Positions 44,899-53,182 of a stretch of DNA of 64,000 bases are shown here, in pieces (the stretch's first letter is position 1; every line of letters begins with the position of its first letter). The notes under the pieces are model-generated. The model ran no database searches. It was not told the origin of the DNA and worked only from the letters and a program-made list of their open reading frames with translations. The DNA comes from Ignavibacteria bacterium. GTDB lineage: Bacteria > Bacteroidota > Ignavibacteria > Kapaibacteriales > UBA2268. The DNA lies in assembly GCA_016844745.1 (NCBI GenBank), contig JAERMQ010000010.1, positions 1 through 64,000 on the forward strand. Direction: 5' to 3'. Made by a program: the position numbers and the translations under genes.

Positions 44899-45574
44899 AA
44901 ATTTTATCATTAAAAAGGTAGCCGAAACCATAACTTGTTTCAATAATTTCAGGGTTCCCTCCGGCATCTTTAATTTTTTGCCTGATTCTTTGTATCTCAC
45001 TATGAAGAGTTTCAAGACATCCCCTATCTAAATCGGTCCAGGAATAATCAATTATTTTTTCATGTTTAATTGCTTTTCCGGCATTTTTTGTCAGCAGTTC
45101 GAGGATATTAAATTGCAAAGTACTAAAATGAATTTCATTGTTATTTATTTTTATCTTCCTGGAATCATAATCAATGCTGAAATTTCCTATTCGGAAGGCA
45201 TTTTTTTCATTTCTCCGATGGTTTAAAAAATATTTTATTTTCGAATGTAGATTAACATCAGTCCACGGTTTGGAAAGGAAATCGTCGGCTCCCATATCCA
45301 TTACTTCAGACATTTCAACATTTATGTCCAAACCGGAGATTACGATAATAGGAGTAATACTATCGGTTTTCCTGATTTCAGTGAGAATATCTCTGCCACT
45401 AATGTCCGGCAATTTTAAATCGAGCAGTATTAAATCAGGCTCCTCCGATTTATATTTAGCCAAACCGTTTCTGCCGTTTTCTGCTTCAATACATTGGTAT
45501 CCGATAAGCTCAATCAGCGTCAGGAGACCTTCCCTGATTACTTCTTCGTCATCAATTATAAGAATTTTTGCCAT
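44897..45574 (-). CDS. OmpR/PhoB-family response regulator
   Basis: The protein has 225 residues. The receiver (1-120) has DDE at 8-10, phospho-acceptor D52 in LLDLKLPD and Lys in FLSKPW. The C-terminal winged helix (about 130-225) has FSTLQFNILELLTKNAGKAI and the recognition part EIQRIRQKIKD, ending ETSYGFGYLF. It binds DNA as a dimer after phosphorylation. No kinase is adjacent, so it is an orphan here. Confidence 0.9.
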   Translation of the reverse strand: MAKILIIDDEEVIREGLLTLIELIGYQCIEAENGRNGLAKYKSEEPDLILLDLKLPDISGRDILTEIRKTDSITPIIVISGLDINVEMSEVMDMGADDFLSKPWTDVNLHSKIKYFLNHRRNEKNAFRIGNFSIDYDSRKIKINNNEIHFSTLQFNILELLTKNAGKAIKHEKIIDYSWTDLDRGCLETLHSEIQRIRQKIKDAGGNPEIIETSYGFGYLFNDKI

Positions 45575-45734
45575 GACATTTTTAGAAATATTGCTTTCGG
45601 TATCAATGTAAATTAAAAAAAGAAATCCAAATTCGCAAGAAAGGATTTTGAAATGCCTGAAATAGACCTCTGAATAATGTCATTCTGAACTCCAAAATAA
45701 TGGAATTAATAAAAATACGCAATGACAAATTCAA

Positions 45735-45811
45735 GAGAAACCCACTAACCCCCTTTGAAAAAGGGGGAATTAGTTGTCCCCCTTTTTCAAAGGGGGTTAG
45801 GGGGTTTCTCA
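45735..45811. repeat. GAAACCCACTAACCCCC hairpin repeat
   Basis: A palindrome of about 77 bases with arms GAGAAACCC(A/C)CTAACCCC and complement, of the same family as 4839-4920. The surrounding gap (45575-46171) holds this, a GTCATTCTGAAC-type unit and one GATGTCC palindrome. Confidence 0.75.
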
Positions 45812-45850
45812 TTGTTGAAATATTTGCCATTATTTTGAATTAAGAAAAAT

Positions 45851-45922
45851 CTGTCATTGGTACCTTGTTTAGAATCCATAAACCGCACTGGGAGTGGATT
45901 CTGAATCAGGTTCAGAATGACA
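45851..45922. repeat. GTCATTCTGAACNNG-type hairpin, degenerate
   Basis: CTGTCATTGGTACCTTGTTTAG pairs imperfectly with CTGAATCAGGTTCAGAATGACA around GAATCCATAAACCGC. It is a diverged copy of the core seen at 32126-32250. Confidence 0.6.
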
Positions 45923-45979
45923 ATCCTTTTACATTTTATTATTATTCAGAGGTCTCTGAAGTAGAAAATGGAGGGGGGA

Positions 45980-46012
45980 AGATGTCCAACATCCGGCAGA
46001 TGTTGGACATCT
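45980..46012. repeat. AGATGTCC...GGACATCT palindrome, third copy
   Basis: Identical to the copy at 44866-44898, about 1.1 kb away. Confidence 0.75.
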
Positions 46013-46171
46013 GATTAATTTCCGAATCCGCTATTGATTTTCTAACAAAACAGTTCTTCCATATCAAAAACAATAAATTATTTTTCACCATACCAAATTT
46101 TCCATTTTCCATGTAAAAATTTTTATTTAATTTTGAAAAATGAATTTTATAACCAAAGTGTTTTTGTTTTG

Positions 46172-47317
46172 ATGGATAATATAACATTTTCAAACTGCAT
46201 ATTTTGCAAAAGCACGAAAGTAATCAAGCATGGAAAGACTTCCACCGGTAATCCACGCTTCAGATGCCGGGTGTGCAATAAAACCTGGGTTGTCGAAAAG
46301 AACGAACCTGAGCGACCTGATTTGGCAGATGTAACGGTAGCCTACCTTGGGGGCAGGACCTGCCGTGATTTGGTTTCGGTCTATCACAGTTCTCCCCTTC
46401 GTATCAATCAAAAAATCCGTGAATTTTTAAATCAATGCCCACACTGGGAAGAATATATAGATTCAATTGTACAAAATCATGAAGTAAGGATTATATATCT
46501 TATCGGACGCAGTTTTTCATGCGCAACTAAAGGCTCACATTCGAATTCAAAATTTCTTGCTTTGGCTGTAGATGCGCTTTCAACAGTCATATTAGGGTAT
46601 GAAATCGATGATACGGAAACCCAGCAAACCTGGCAGAAATTACTTGAAAGGATGAAGAAACGGAATATAAATTGTCCTTCCTTTATGTCCAATGGTTCAA
46701 GGTTAATTGAAGATTCAGTGCATGCAACCTATCCGAATGCGACAGTCCGGATAAATTACCATCGTGCATATCGCGATAAGGAACTGATGTGCTGCATTTA
46801 CCGTCTGCCGATAAATAATAAACTCCTAAATGATGCCGTAAAAATTTACAATTCATTAGATAACAGGAACCTGAATAAATACCTTAAAAATACAATCGAT
46901 AAAAAGCTGCAGGATATTCTTTTTTCTTCGCAGGAAGAATTCATCAGGAGGGTAAAAGAACGGTTGGAAAATAAAACCAAAATTCGAATCGAAGGTTTAA
47001 CGACAAGCTTCCAAGCCAGGTTTGAAAAATTTCACATGCTGAAGGATGACCCATATCCTTTAATCAACGGCTGGGTTGCCGATAATATGCTAAAACCATT
47101 ACACTTTGGTTTTTCACGTCTTTCGCTCTATAGTCAATCCCCGATAGTAACCTCTTTCAAAAAGTTCTCTATGCGGGAAATGCCTGAACCTGTTGATTTA
47201 ACAGATGACACCCAGCTTCTGAAAACATTTGTAATCGAAGTTGCAGCGCGTGGTTTGCAGTTACCTGTTATCTTCAATAGCTGTGAAATGAAGTCTGACA
47301 AATGCAGTTTATTCTAA
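46172..47317 (+). CDS. transposase-derived protein (InsA-like zinc finger plus DDE-like region)
   Basis: This encodes 381 residues from the first ATG (46172); a TTG at 46133 is the alternative. The N-terminus (CIFCKSTKVIKHGKTSTGNPRFRCRVC as a CxxC/CxxC pair) resembles the IS1 InsA zinc finger. A helix-turn-helix-like part follows, then ALAVDALSTVILGYEID, whose Asp fits the first acid of a DDE site. The second position reads SNGSRL where TDG would be expected, so Asp is replaced by Asn. No terminal repeats or target duplication are seen around it. It could be a domesticated or dead transposase. It lies 24 bases ahead of the SDR gene on the same strand. Confidence 0.6.
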   Translation: MDNITFSNCIFCKSTKVIKHGKTSTGNPRFRCRVCNKTWVVEKNEPERPDLADVTVAYLGGRTCRDLVSVYHSSPLRINQKIREFLNQCPHWEEYIDSIVQNHEVRIIYLIGRSFSCATKGSHSNSKFLALAVDALSTVILGYEIDDTETQQTWQKLLERMKKRNINCPSFMSNGSRLIEDSVHATYPNATVRINYHRAYRDKELMCCIYRLPINNKLLNDAVKIYNSLDNRNLNKYLKNTIDKKLQDILFSSQEEFIRRVKERLENKTKIRIEGLTTSFQARFEKFHMLKDDPYPLINGWVADNMLKPLHFGFSRLSLYSQSPIVTSFKKFSMREMPEPVDLTDDTQLLKTFVIEVAARGLQLPVIFNSCEMKSDKCSLF

Positions 47318-47341
47318 ATAAAAAAATATTTCAGGGGAAAA

Positions 47342-48154
47342 ATGGAACATAAATTATATGCTCTAATCCTTGGTGTTTCCAGTGGATTCGGAGCTTCAAC
47401 TGCATTAGAACTTGCAAAAACCGGTTACAATATTTATGGAGTTCATTTCGATTTTGCCTCCGGCAGGAAAAAAGCAGAAGAACTGCGGCAGCAAATCGAA
47501 TCGTTGGGCGTTACAGCAAAATTTTATAATGCTAATGCTGCAGACCAGAAAAACAGATTAGAAATAATTAAAGATATAAAGAATGATTTTGAAAGCCTGA
47601 ACCAGCCTTTGTTGAGAGTGTTATTACATTCCCTTGCTTTCGGGGCTATTAAACCATTTTTCCATGATGACCCGGCAAATAGAATAGATAAAAAAAGTCT
47701 TGAAATGACTATGGACGTTATGGCGAACAGCTTGCTTTATTGGGTGCAGGACATGTTCTACGAGCGGTTATTGGCACAGAACTCCCGGATTTTTGCTCTT
47801 ACCAGTATCGGCTCAACACGCGCAATGCAGAATTACGGCGCTATTTCGGGCGCTAAAGCTGCAATTGAAGCATATATCCGCCAGCTTGCAGTTGATTTGG
47901 CTCCTTATAAAATTACGGCAAATGCTATTCTTGCCGGTATCACGGATACTCCCGCAGGACAGAAAATACCCGGATTCGGGAACATGCTTGCACACGCCCG
48001 CGAGCATAATCCTTTTGGCAGAAATACGGTTCCCGAAGATGTTGCAAAGGCTATTTGTATGCTGAGCGATGAAAAATTTTATTGGATAACCGGACAAACA
48101 ATAGCTGTCGATGGGGGAGAGAGCATATTAAACTCTATTGAATTAAGCCAATAA
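47342..48154 (+). CDS. short-chain dehydrogenase, enoyl-ACP-reductase-like (FabI/FabL type)
   Basis: The protein has 270 residues. The Rossmann start is LILGVSSGFGASTALELA. The active-site pair is Y165-x6-K172 (YGAISGAKAAIE), the spacing of enoyl-ACP reductases FabI/FabL rather than Yx3K of common SDRs. ITANAILAGITDTPA and ITGQTIAVDGG follow. It probably reduces the double bond in fatty-acid elongation with NAD(P)H. It is two bases ahead of mntP. Confidence 0.8.
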   Translation: MEHKLYALILGVSSGFGASTALELAKTGYNIYGVHFDFASGRKKAEELRQQIESLGVTAKFYNANAADQKNRLEIIKDIKNDFESLNQPLLRVLLHSLAFGAIKPFFHDDPANRIDKKSLEMTMDVMANSLLYWVQDMFYERLLAQNSRIFALTSIGSTRAMQNYGAISGAKAAIEAYIRQLAVDLAPYKITANAILAGITDTPAGQKIPGFGNMLAHAREHNPFGRNTVPEDVAKAICMLSDEKFYWITGQTIAVDGGESILNSIELSQ

Positions 48155-48155
48155 A

Positions 48156-48719
48156 ATGGGGTTTGCATATATTTTTTTTATTGCACTTGCCCTTGCCATG
48201 GATGCTTTTGCAATAGCGCTTTCAACAGGAGCATACTATGGCAGGACTACTCCCAGACAACAATTCCGTTTAAGTTTTCATTTCGGATTATTCCAGTTTT
48301 TTATGCCGCTCCTCGGATGGCTGGGCGGTTCTGAATTTGTAAAACATATCTCGGAAATTGACCATTGGGTGGCATGTGGAATTCTTGTCGTAATAGGCTC
48401 AAAAATGTTCTACGAAGCTTTTAATAAGAATTCAGTAATAACAAGGGATATAACAAAAGGACTATCATTGATAACATTATCGGTTGCAACAAGTATAGAT
48501 GCGCTTGCTGTTGGATTTACAATTGGTATAATAAATGGGAATATTCTTCTGCCGAGTATAATAATCGGATTTGTCTGCTCGATTTTGACTTTAATCGGTA
48601 TGAAACTTGGCGAGCGTTTATCAGTTCATTTCGGGAAGAGAATTGCTGCACTTGGAGGTGTAATATTAATTTTTATCGGTTTAAAGATTGTTGTCGAGCA
48701 TCTGAACCTGATTAGCTGA
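48156..48719 (+). CDS. mntP: manganese efflux pump MntP
   Basis: The protein has 187 residues and six membrane helices, in two inverted halves. Each has the MntP mark: ALAMDAFAIALSTG (about 12-25) and SVATSIDALAVGFTIG (about 109-124), with the Asp residues that bind Mn2+. It exports manganese. Starting one base after the SDR stop, it shares a transcript; no yybP-ykoY-type riboswitch was seen, since there is no leader. Confidence 0.9.
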   Translation: MGFAYIFFIALALAMDAFAIALSTGAYYGRTTPRQQFRLSFHFGLFQFFMPLLGWLGGSEFVKHISEIDHWVACGILVVIGSKMFYEAFNKNSVITRDITKGLSLITLSVATSIDALAVGFTIGIINGNILLPSIIIGFVCSILTLIGMKLGERLSVHFGKRIAALGGVILIFIGLKIVVEHLNLIS

Positions 48720-48810
48720 ATAACTTCCACTATGTAATGTCATAGGTATGAATTTTAATTCAATAAATATCAACCACTTCCTTTATAACTTTATAAACTT
48801 TTAACTTATT

Positions 48811-50982
48811 TTATATTTTTTCTTCCAAACGGGAAATTGCGTCAAAATAGGATTCCTGGTTCTCAGGGTGTATATCAATTAATTTAAAGTAAGTGGCAAT
48901 AGCTTCGGAATAAGCGCCTTGTGATTCATAAATTTTAGCCATAGTTTCAGAAAAAACTTCAGCATCTTCGGTATTATCATAAGTTGTTAGTTCGATATCA
49001 TCAGATTGTGCAGGAATTTTTATTTTTTCGATAGTTCTTGCCATATCCGAAAATTTATCATTCGGAACGGGTAAAGTAAAATCTAATTTTATATGATTCT
49101 CATGAACACTTTTTGGTTTCTCTCTAATATTAAACGACTCAATTTCAGCTATTTTATATTTATTTAATTCTTCAGGGAAATCAGGCATATTAATTATTGG
49201 ATGAAAATGGTCTATTGCTTTTACATTGTGCGAGGCATGCCTTAAAGGAGTAAATTCCAAGCCGGGAATAAGTGATAAGTTTTTAGCTTTTAATATTTCG
49301 TAACCTGATTTTCTTGTTGATTTGAATTCAATTTTATGCAGGAAATCTGCTCTCTTAGACGGTTCCTGTGGAATATTATCAATTTCAATCTCAGATAAAA
49401 CTTCAGCAGCAGATGGTTCTGGTATGTCTGCTAATTGATTAGCAATTTCGAAATCAATTTGTTCTTCCGTGACTGTTTCAAAAATTTCATTTTGAATTTC
49501 AAGTAATTCGGAAACATCGGATTCAATGTCCACATCAATGAAATCAACCATATCTTCTGTTTGTAGCAGGCTAAAATATTCATCAAGCATTTTGTCTGCC
49601 AATGATACATTTTCATTATCACCTGCAAGTTTGTACGCATCATGCAAAAGTGATAAGGCTGCACGTTGTGATGAAACTAAATTTATACCGGAATCAAACA
49701 ATCGCTGAAGAATTTCAGAGTCATCAAAATCCTCTATATCAGCAATAGTATCAGGAATTTGTTGAATTACATCCAAATCATTATATATGTCTTCTATGGA
49801 TTCTTCCTGAATATCAAGCAATCCATCTTGAAGTAAGCTTGTTCCAATATCTGAATCAGTATTAATTATTGTATCTTCTTTAAGGAATTCTTCGTATTCG
49901 TAATCGGAAATTTGAACTTCAAAGTTTGTTAAATCTATTTCTTCATCATCAATATTATCATCGGTAGAATCTATTATATCAGGAGCTAATTCATCATCTG
50001 CATAAACATCCAGGTCTAAGATATCTTCGTCTGATTCTGCTGTTTCTGCAAAAGAATCTACCAAATCCGGCGCTAAATAATCTTCTGCAAAAGCATCCAA
50101 GTCTAAGATATCTTCGTCTGATTCTGCTGTCTCTGTTAAAGAATCTACCAAATCCGGCGCTAATTCATCATCCGCATAAGCATCCAGGTCTAATATATCT
50201 TCGTCTGATTCTGCTGTTTCTGCAAAAGAAACTACCAAATCCGGCGCTAAATCATCATCTGCATAAGCATCCAGGTCTAAGATATCTTCGTCAGATTCTG
50301 CTGTTTCTGCAAAAGAATCTACCAAATCCGGAGCCAAATCATCTTCAATATCTAAGTTTATATCATCCTCAACAAATGTTTGAGAATCGGTTGTAACCTC
50401 TTGTAAATCAAATTCTGCATCAACTTCTGAAAGAACATCTATATCGAAGTCTTTATCAGTAGTCTGTTTTTCAATTTTTAAGGCATCAACATCTTCAAGT
50501 GAGAAATCGTCATCAAGAAAATCGGCGATTTTATCGTCAAATTCAACTTCATCTTGTTTATGTGAATCAACGGATATAGAATCAATATCTTCAAGAGAGA
50601 AATCATCTTCGAGTAAATCAGCAAATTTCTCGTCAAATTCATCAGGATGCTTCCCAATTATATCTTCGGCAAATTCGATAATAGTATCTTTAATTGGCGT
50701 TAAATGTTGTTCCTGAAGGCTGGGGGAGCCAATGTCTAAAGAATTTTTTATTGATAGCAGGCTTTTATTTTGAGGGAAATTGATTAAAGCCATTTCCAAT
50801 GTAGCTTCGGCTGATTCGATGTCGCCGGATTCAATGTATGCACGGGCAAGTATCCCGAATGCTAAAGGATAATCGGGATATTCCTCGATACCGGCATTAC
50901 AAAGCTCGATTGCCTCATCAAAGCTACCTGATAATAAAAATTCTTCTGCTTCCAAAGCAAATGTTGGCGATACTTCAGCCAT
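48811..50982 (-). CDS. TPR protein with acidic 29-residue tandem repeats
   Basis: The protein has 723 residues. An N-terminal TPR segment (1-85: EEFLLSGSFDEAIELCNAG...) is followed by a very acidic middle. In it a 29-residue unit of the form LAPDLVDSFAETAESDED-ILDLDAYADD is repeated four times with a fifth partial (coding about 50345-49985). An earlier pair of DDFSLEDID units lies at about 115-165. A C-terminal TPR (AKIYESQGAYSEAIATYFKL) ends the protein. It looks like a cytoplasmic scaffold. The 87-base DNA repeats are nearly identical, so copy number could vary. It starts three bases after the BAX-inhibitor-like gene. Confidence 0.7.
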   Translation of the reverse strand: MAEVSPTFALEAEEFLLSGSFDEAIELCNAGIEEYPDYPLAFGILARAYIESGDIESAEATLEMALINFPQNKSLLSIKNSLDIGSPSLQEQHLTPIKDTIIEFAEDIIGKHPDEFDEKFADLLEDDFSLEDIDSISVDSHKQDEVEFDDKIADFLDDDFSLEDVDALKIEKQTTDKDFDIDVLSEVDAEFDLQEVTTDSQTFVEDDINLDIEDDLAPDLVDSFAETAESDEDILDLDAYADDDLAPDLVVSFAETAESDEDILDLDAYADDELAPDLVDSLTETAESDEDILDLDAFAEDYLAPDLVDSFAETAESDEDILDLDVYADDELAPDIIDSTDDNIDDEEIDLTNFEVQISDYEYEEFLKEDTIINTDSDIGTSLLQDGLLDIQEESIEDIYNDLDVIQQIPDTIADIEDFDDSEILQRLFDSGINLVSSQRAALSLLHDAYKLAGDNENVSLADKMLDEYFSLLQTEDMVDFIDVDIESDVSELLEIQNEIFETVTEEQIDFEIANQLADIPEPSAAEVLSEIEIDNIPQEPSKRADFLHKIEFKSTRKSGYEILKAKNLSLIPGLEFTPLRHASHNVKAIDHFHPIINMPDFPEELNKYKIAEIESFNIREKPKSVHENHIKLDFTLPVPNDKFSDMARTIEKIKIPAQSDDIELTTYDNTEDAEVFSETMAKIYESQGAYSEAIATYFKLIDIHPENQESYFDAISRLEEKI

Positions 50983-50985
50983 GAA

Positions 50986-51684
50986 TTAGTCCCGTCTGCC
51001 GAACAATCTAAGTAAAAATAAAAATAAATTGATGAAATCAAGATATAACATTAACGCTCCGATAATCGCTGCTTTTGTTGCTAATGTTTTTTCGCCTGCC
51101 GTATCGAAAAACATTTCTTTTATTCTTTGGGTATCATAAGCAGTAAGCCCTGCGAAAACAAGTATTCCAATTATATTAATAGCAAAAGAAAGCGCTGAAT
51201 TATAAAAGAAAATTTGCAAAAACGATGCTATTACAACACCTGCCAAACCCATGAATAAAAAGCTCCCAAAGCCCGATAAACTCTTCTTTGTTGCATAACC
51301 GTACATACTTAAAGCGCCGAACATAACAGCCGTAATCGAGAAGGTCATGTAAATCGATTCATCTGTAAATCGAACCAAAATTACGGCAAGAGTTAATCCG
51401 TTCAAAAGCGAGTATGTAATAAAAGAAATTGCAGCCGTCTGAACGGACATTTTCTCAATCCATCCGGATAAAGCCAGGACTAATCCGAATTCCGCTAAAA
51501 TGATTATATAAAAAAACGAACTATTGACAATGGATAAGAATAATCCTGAAGTTTCGGTATAGTATGCGGCGGCAGCGGTTACTAATAATCCCCCGACCAT
51601 CCAGCCATAAACTTTGCTCATGAAAGCGCCCTGCTCACGTTCCAGGGTTTCTATACTTAAATGTTTTATATTTTCCTTGTTCAT
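50986..51684 (-). CDS. BAX inhibitor-1 (YccA/YbhL)-family membrane protein
   Basis: The protein has 232 residues and seven membrane helices. The family marks are FMSKVYGWMVGGLL at the start, AFGLV/SLLNGLTLAVIL in the middle and AYDTQRIKEMF plus LYLDFINLFLFLLRLFG at the end, the last holding the aspartate pair of the calcium-leak pore. Bacterial members are pH-sensitive calcium channels. Cotranscribed with the acidic TPR gene. Confidence 0.9.
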   Translation of the reverse strand: MNKENIKHLSIETLEREQGAFMSKVYGWMVGGLLVTAAAAYYTETSGLFLSIVNSSFFYIIILAEFGLVLALSGWIEKMSVQTAAISFITYSLLNGLTLAVILVRFTDESIYMTFSITAVMFGALSMYGYATKKSLSGFGSFLFMGLAGVVIASFLQIFFYNSALSFAINIIGILVFAGLTAYDTQRIKEMFFDTAGEKTLATKAAIIGALMLYLDFINLFLFLLRLFGRRD

Positions 51685-51898
51685 TTATTTACCCATAATT
51701 TTTTTTATTTTATTTCCAAAATAATTAAATAATTTTATTATCAAAAATTGAACCATAACTTAAATTAATTTATTAATATCGATAAACAAATTTCATAAAA
51801 ATTCACTGAGATATTCTTAATAACCATGAACACACCCCTTAACCCTAATGGTAAAGGAAAAGGAATAAAATAATAAAAATGTCAATGAATTTGTCGAT

Positions 51899-51989
51899 AA
51901 GAAACCCCTCCCTAACCCTCCCCGAAGGGGAGGGAATTAGGAACTCTTGGTTCCCTCCCCTTCGGGGAGGGTTAGGGAGGGGTTTCTTA
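51899..51989. repeat. GAAACCCCTCCCTAACCCTCC hairpin repeat
   Basis: A palindrome of about 91 bases with arms AAGAAACCCCTCCCTAACCC and complement, of the same family as 4839-4920 and 14361-14447. The gap 51685-52128 holds this and a half GTCATTCTGAACTTG unit near 52065-52098. Confidence 0.8.
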
Positions 51990-52128
51990 TTTTTTCAAAA
52001 CAAACTTTTTTTTAATAATTTTTTCATTCTTTTATCTTTACACTAATTTCATTATCCAGAGCTGGTTTATGGATTCTGAAACAAGTTCAGAATGACATTT
52101 TTAGGAGGTCTCATATTTCTATTTCCTA

Positions 52129-53103
52129 CTAACTATCCCGTTCAATAACAAACTCTGCAAATTTAATCAGGGATGTTTTTGCAGGTGAATCCTTTAAAGG
52201 AATAATGTAATCGACGGCTTTTTCGGAAAACTCCTTTGCTTTTTGTTCCGAATATGCAATTCCGCCGTAATGATTCACAAACTCTATGATAGTTTTTATT
52301 TCTTTCTGGTTAATTTTTTTTTCTTTCACTTTTTTATGGATTTCTTTCGATAAATGTTTTGGTGCGGTAGCTAATGCATAAATAAGCGGAAGGGTAATTT
52401 TCTTTTCCTTTAAGTCATTGCCAACCGGTTTACCGATAATCTTTCCGTTATCCTGATAATCAAATATATCATCACGGATTTGGAATGCCATTCCAAGATT
52501 TTCACCAAAATTCGATAGCGCTTCATGCATCGAAGTATCGGAAGTAGCGCTTATTGCTCCTACCTCGCAGCAGGTTGATAATAATGAAGCCGTCTTAAAA
52601 GAAATAATTTTATAATAAATCTTTTCGTCGGTATTTGTTCTCTTACTTTTCTCAATTTGAAGCAACTCACCTTCGCTCATTCTGCGGACGGATTTGGATG
52701 TACATTGCAAAATTTCGAATTCCTTCGTATCGAGGGCGGATAATAAGCCGCGAGCAAGCAGGTAATCCCCGATCAAAACGGCAATTTTATTATTCCATTC
52801 TGCATTAATCGACCTCATACCACGCCTCTCAGTAGATAAATCAACAACGTCGTCGTGTATCAAAGTGGCTGTATGAAGAAGCTCTACCATTGCAGCCCCT
52901 ATATGAGTCCTGTTACTGACTTTACCACATAATTGAGCTGATAAAAAAACAAGAAGCGGTCGCACTTGTTTCCCTTTTTTCTTAGTTAAATATTTAATAA
53001 TAAGGTTCAGTAATGCAACCTCGGACAGCATCTGGCTTTTGAAAAAATGATTAAATTCCTCCAGGTGATGAGCTACCGGCGCTTCTATGTCTTTTAAATT
53101 CAT
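52129..53103 (-). CDS. polyprenyl diphosphate synthase (long-chain, trans)
   Basis: The protein has 324 residues. The two Asp-rich motifs are HDDVVD (D84, D85, D88) and QIRDDIFDY (near 213), with GKQVRPLL and GDYLLARG between. These enzymes build the C30-C50 side chain of menaquinone or ubiquinone from IPP. The residues ahead of the first motif are small, fitting long products. It supports the quinone-based redox region. Confidence 0.9.
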   Translation of the reverse strand: MNLKDIEAPVAHHLEEFNHFFKSQMLSEVALLNLIIKYLTKKKGKQVRPLLVFLSAQLCGKVSNRTHIGAAMVELLHTATLIHDDVVDLSTERRGMRSINAEWNNKIAVLIGDYLLARGLLSALDTKEFEILQCTSKSVRRMSEGELLQIEKSKRTNTDEKIYYKIISFKTASLLSTCCEVGAISATSDTSMHEALSNFGENLGMAFQIRDDIFDYQDNGKIIGKPVGNDLKEKKITLPLIYALATAPKHLSKEIHKKVKEKKINQKEIKTIIEFVNHYGGIAYSEQKAKEFSEKAVDYIIPLKDSPAKTSLIKFAEFVIERDS

Positions 53104-53182
53104 TATTTCTAATTTAATTTAGTATTAAATTACGAAATATAATTATTATTTCCCGTATATGAAAATTATTTTATCTAAATAC

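Noticed and set aside
46172-47317. Active insertion sequence
   Set aside because: No terminal inverted repeats or target duplications seen, and the second catalytic acid appears to be Asn.
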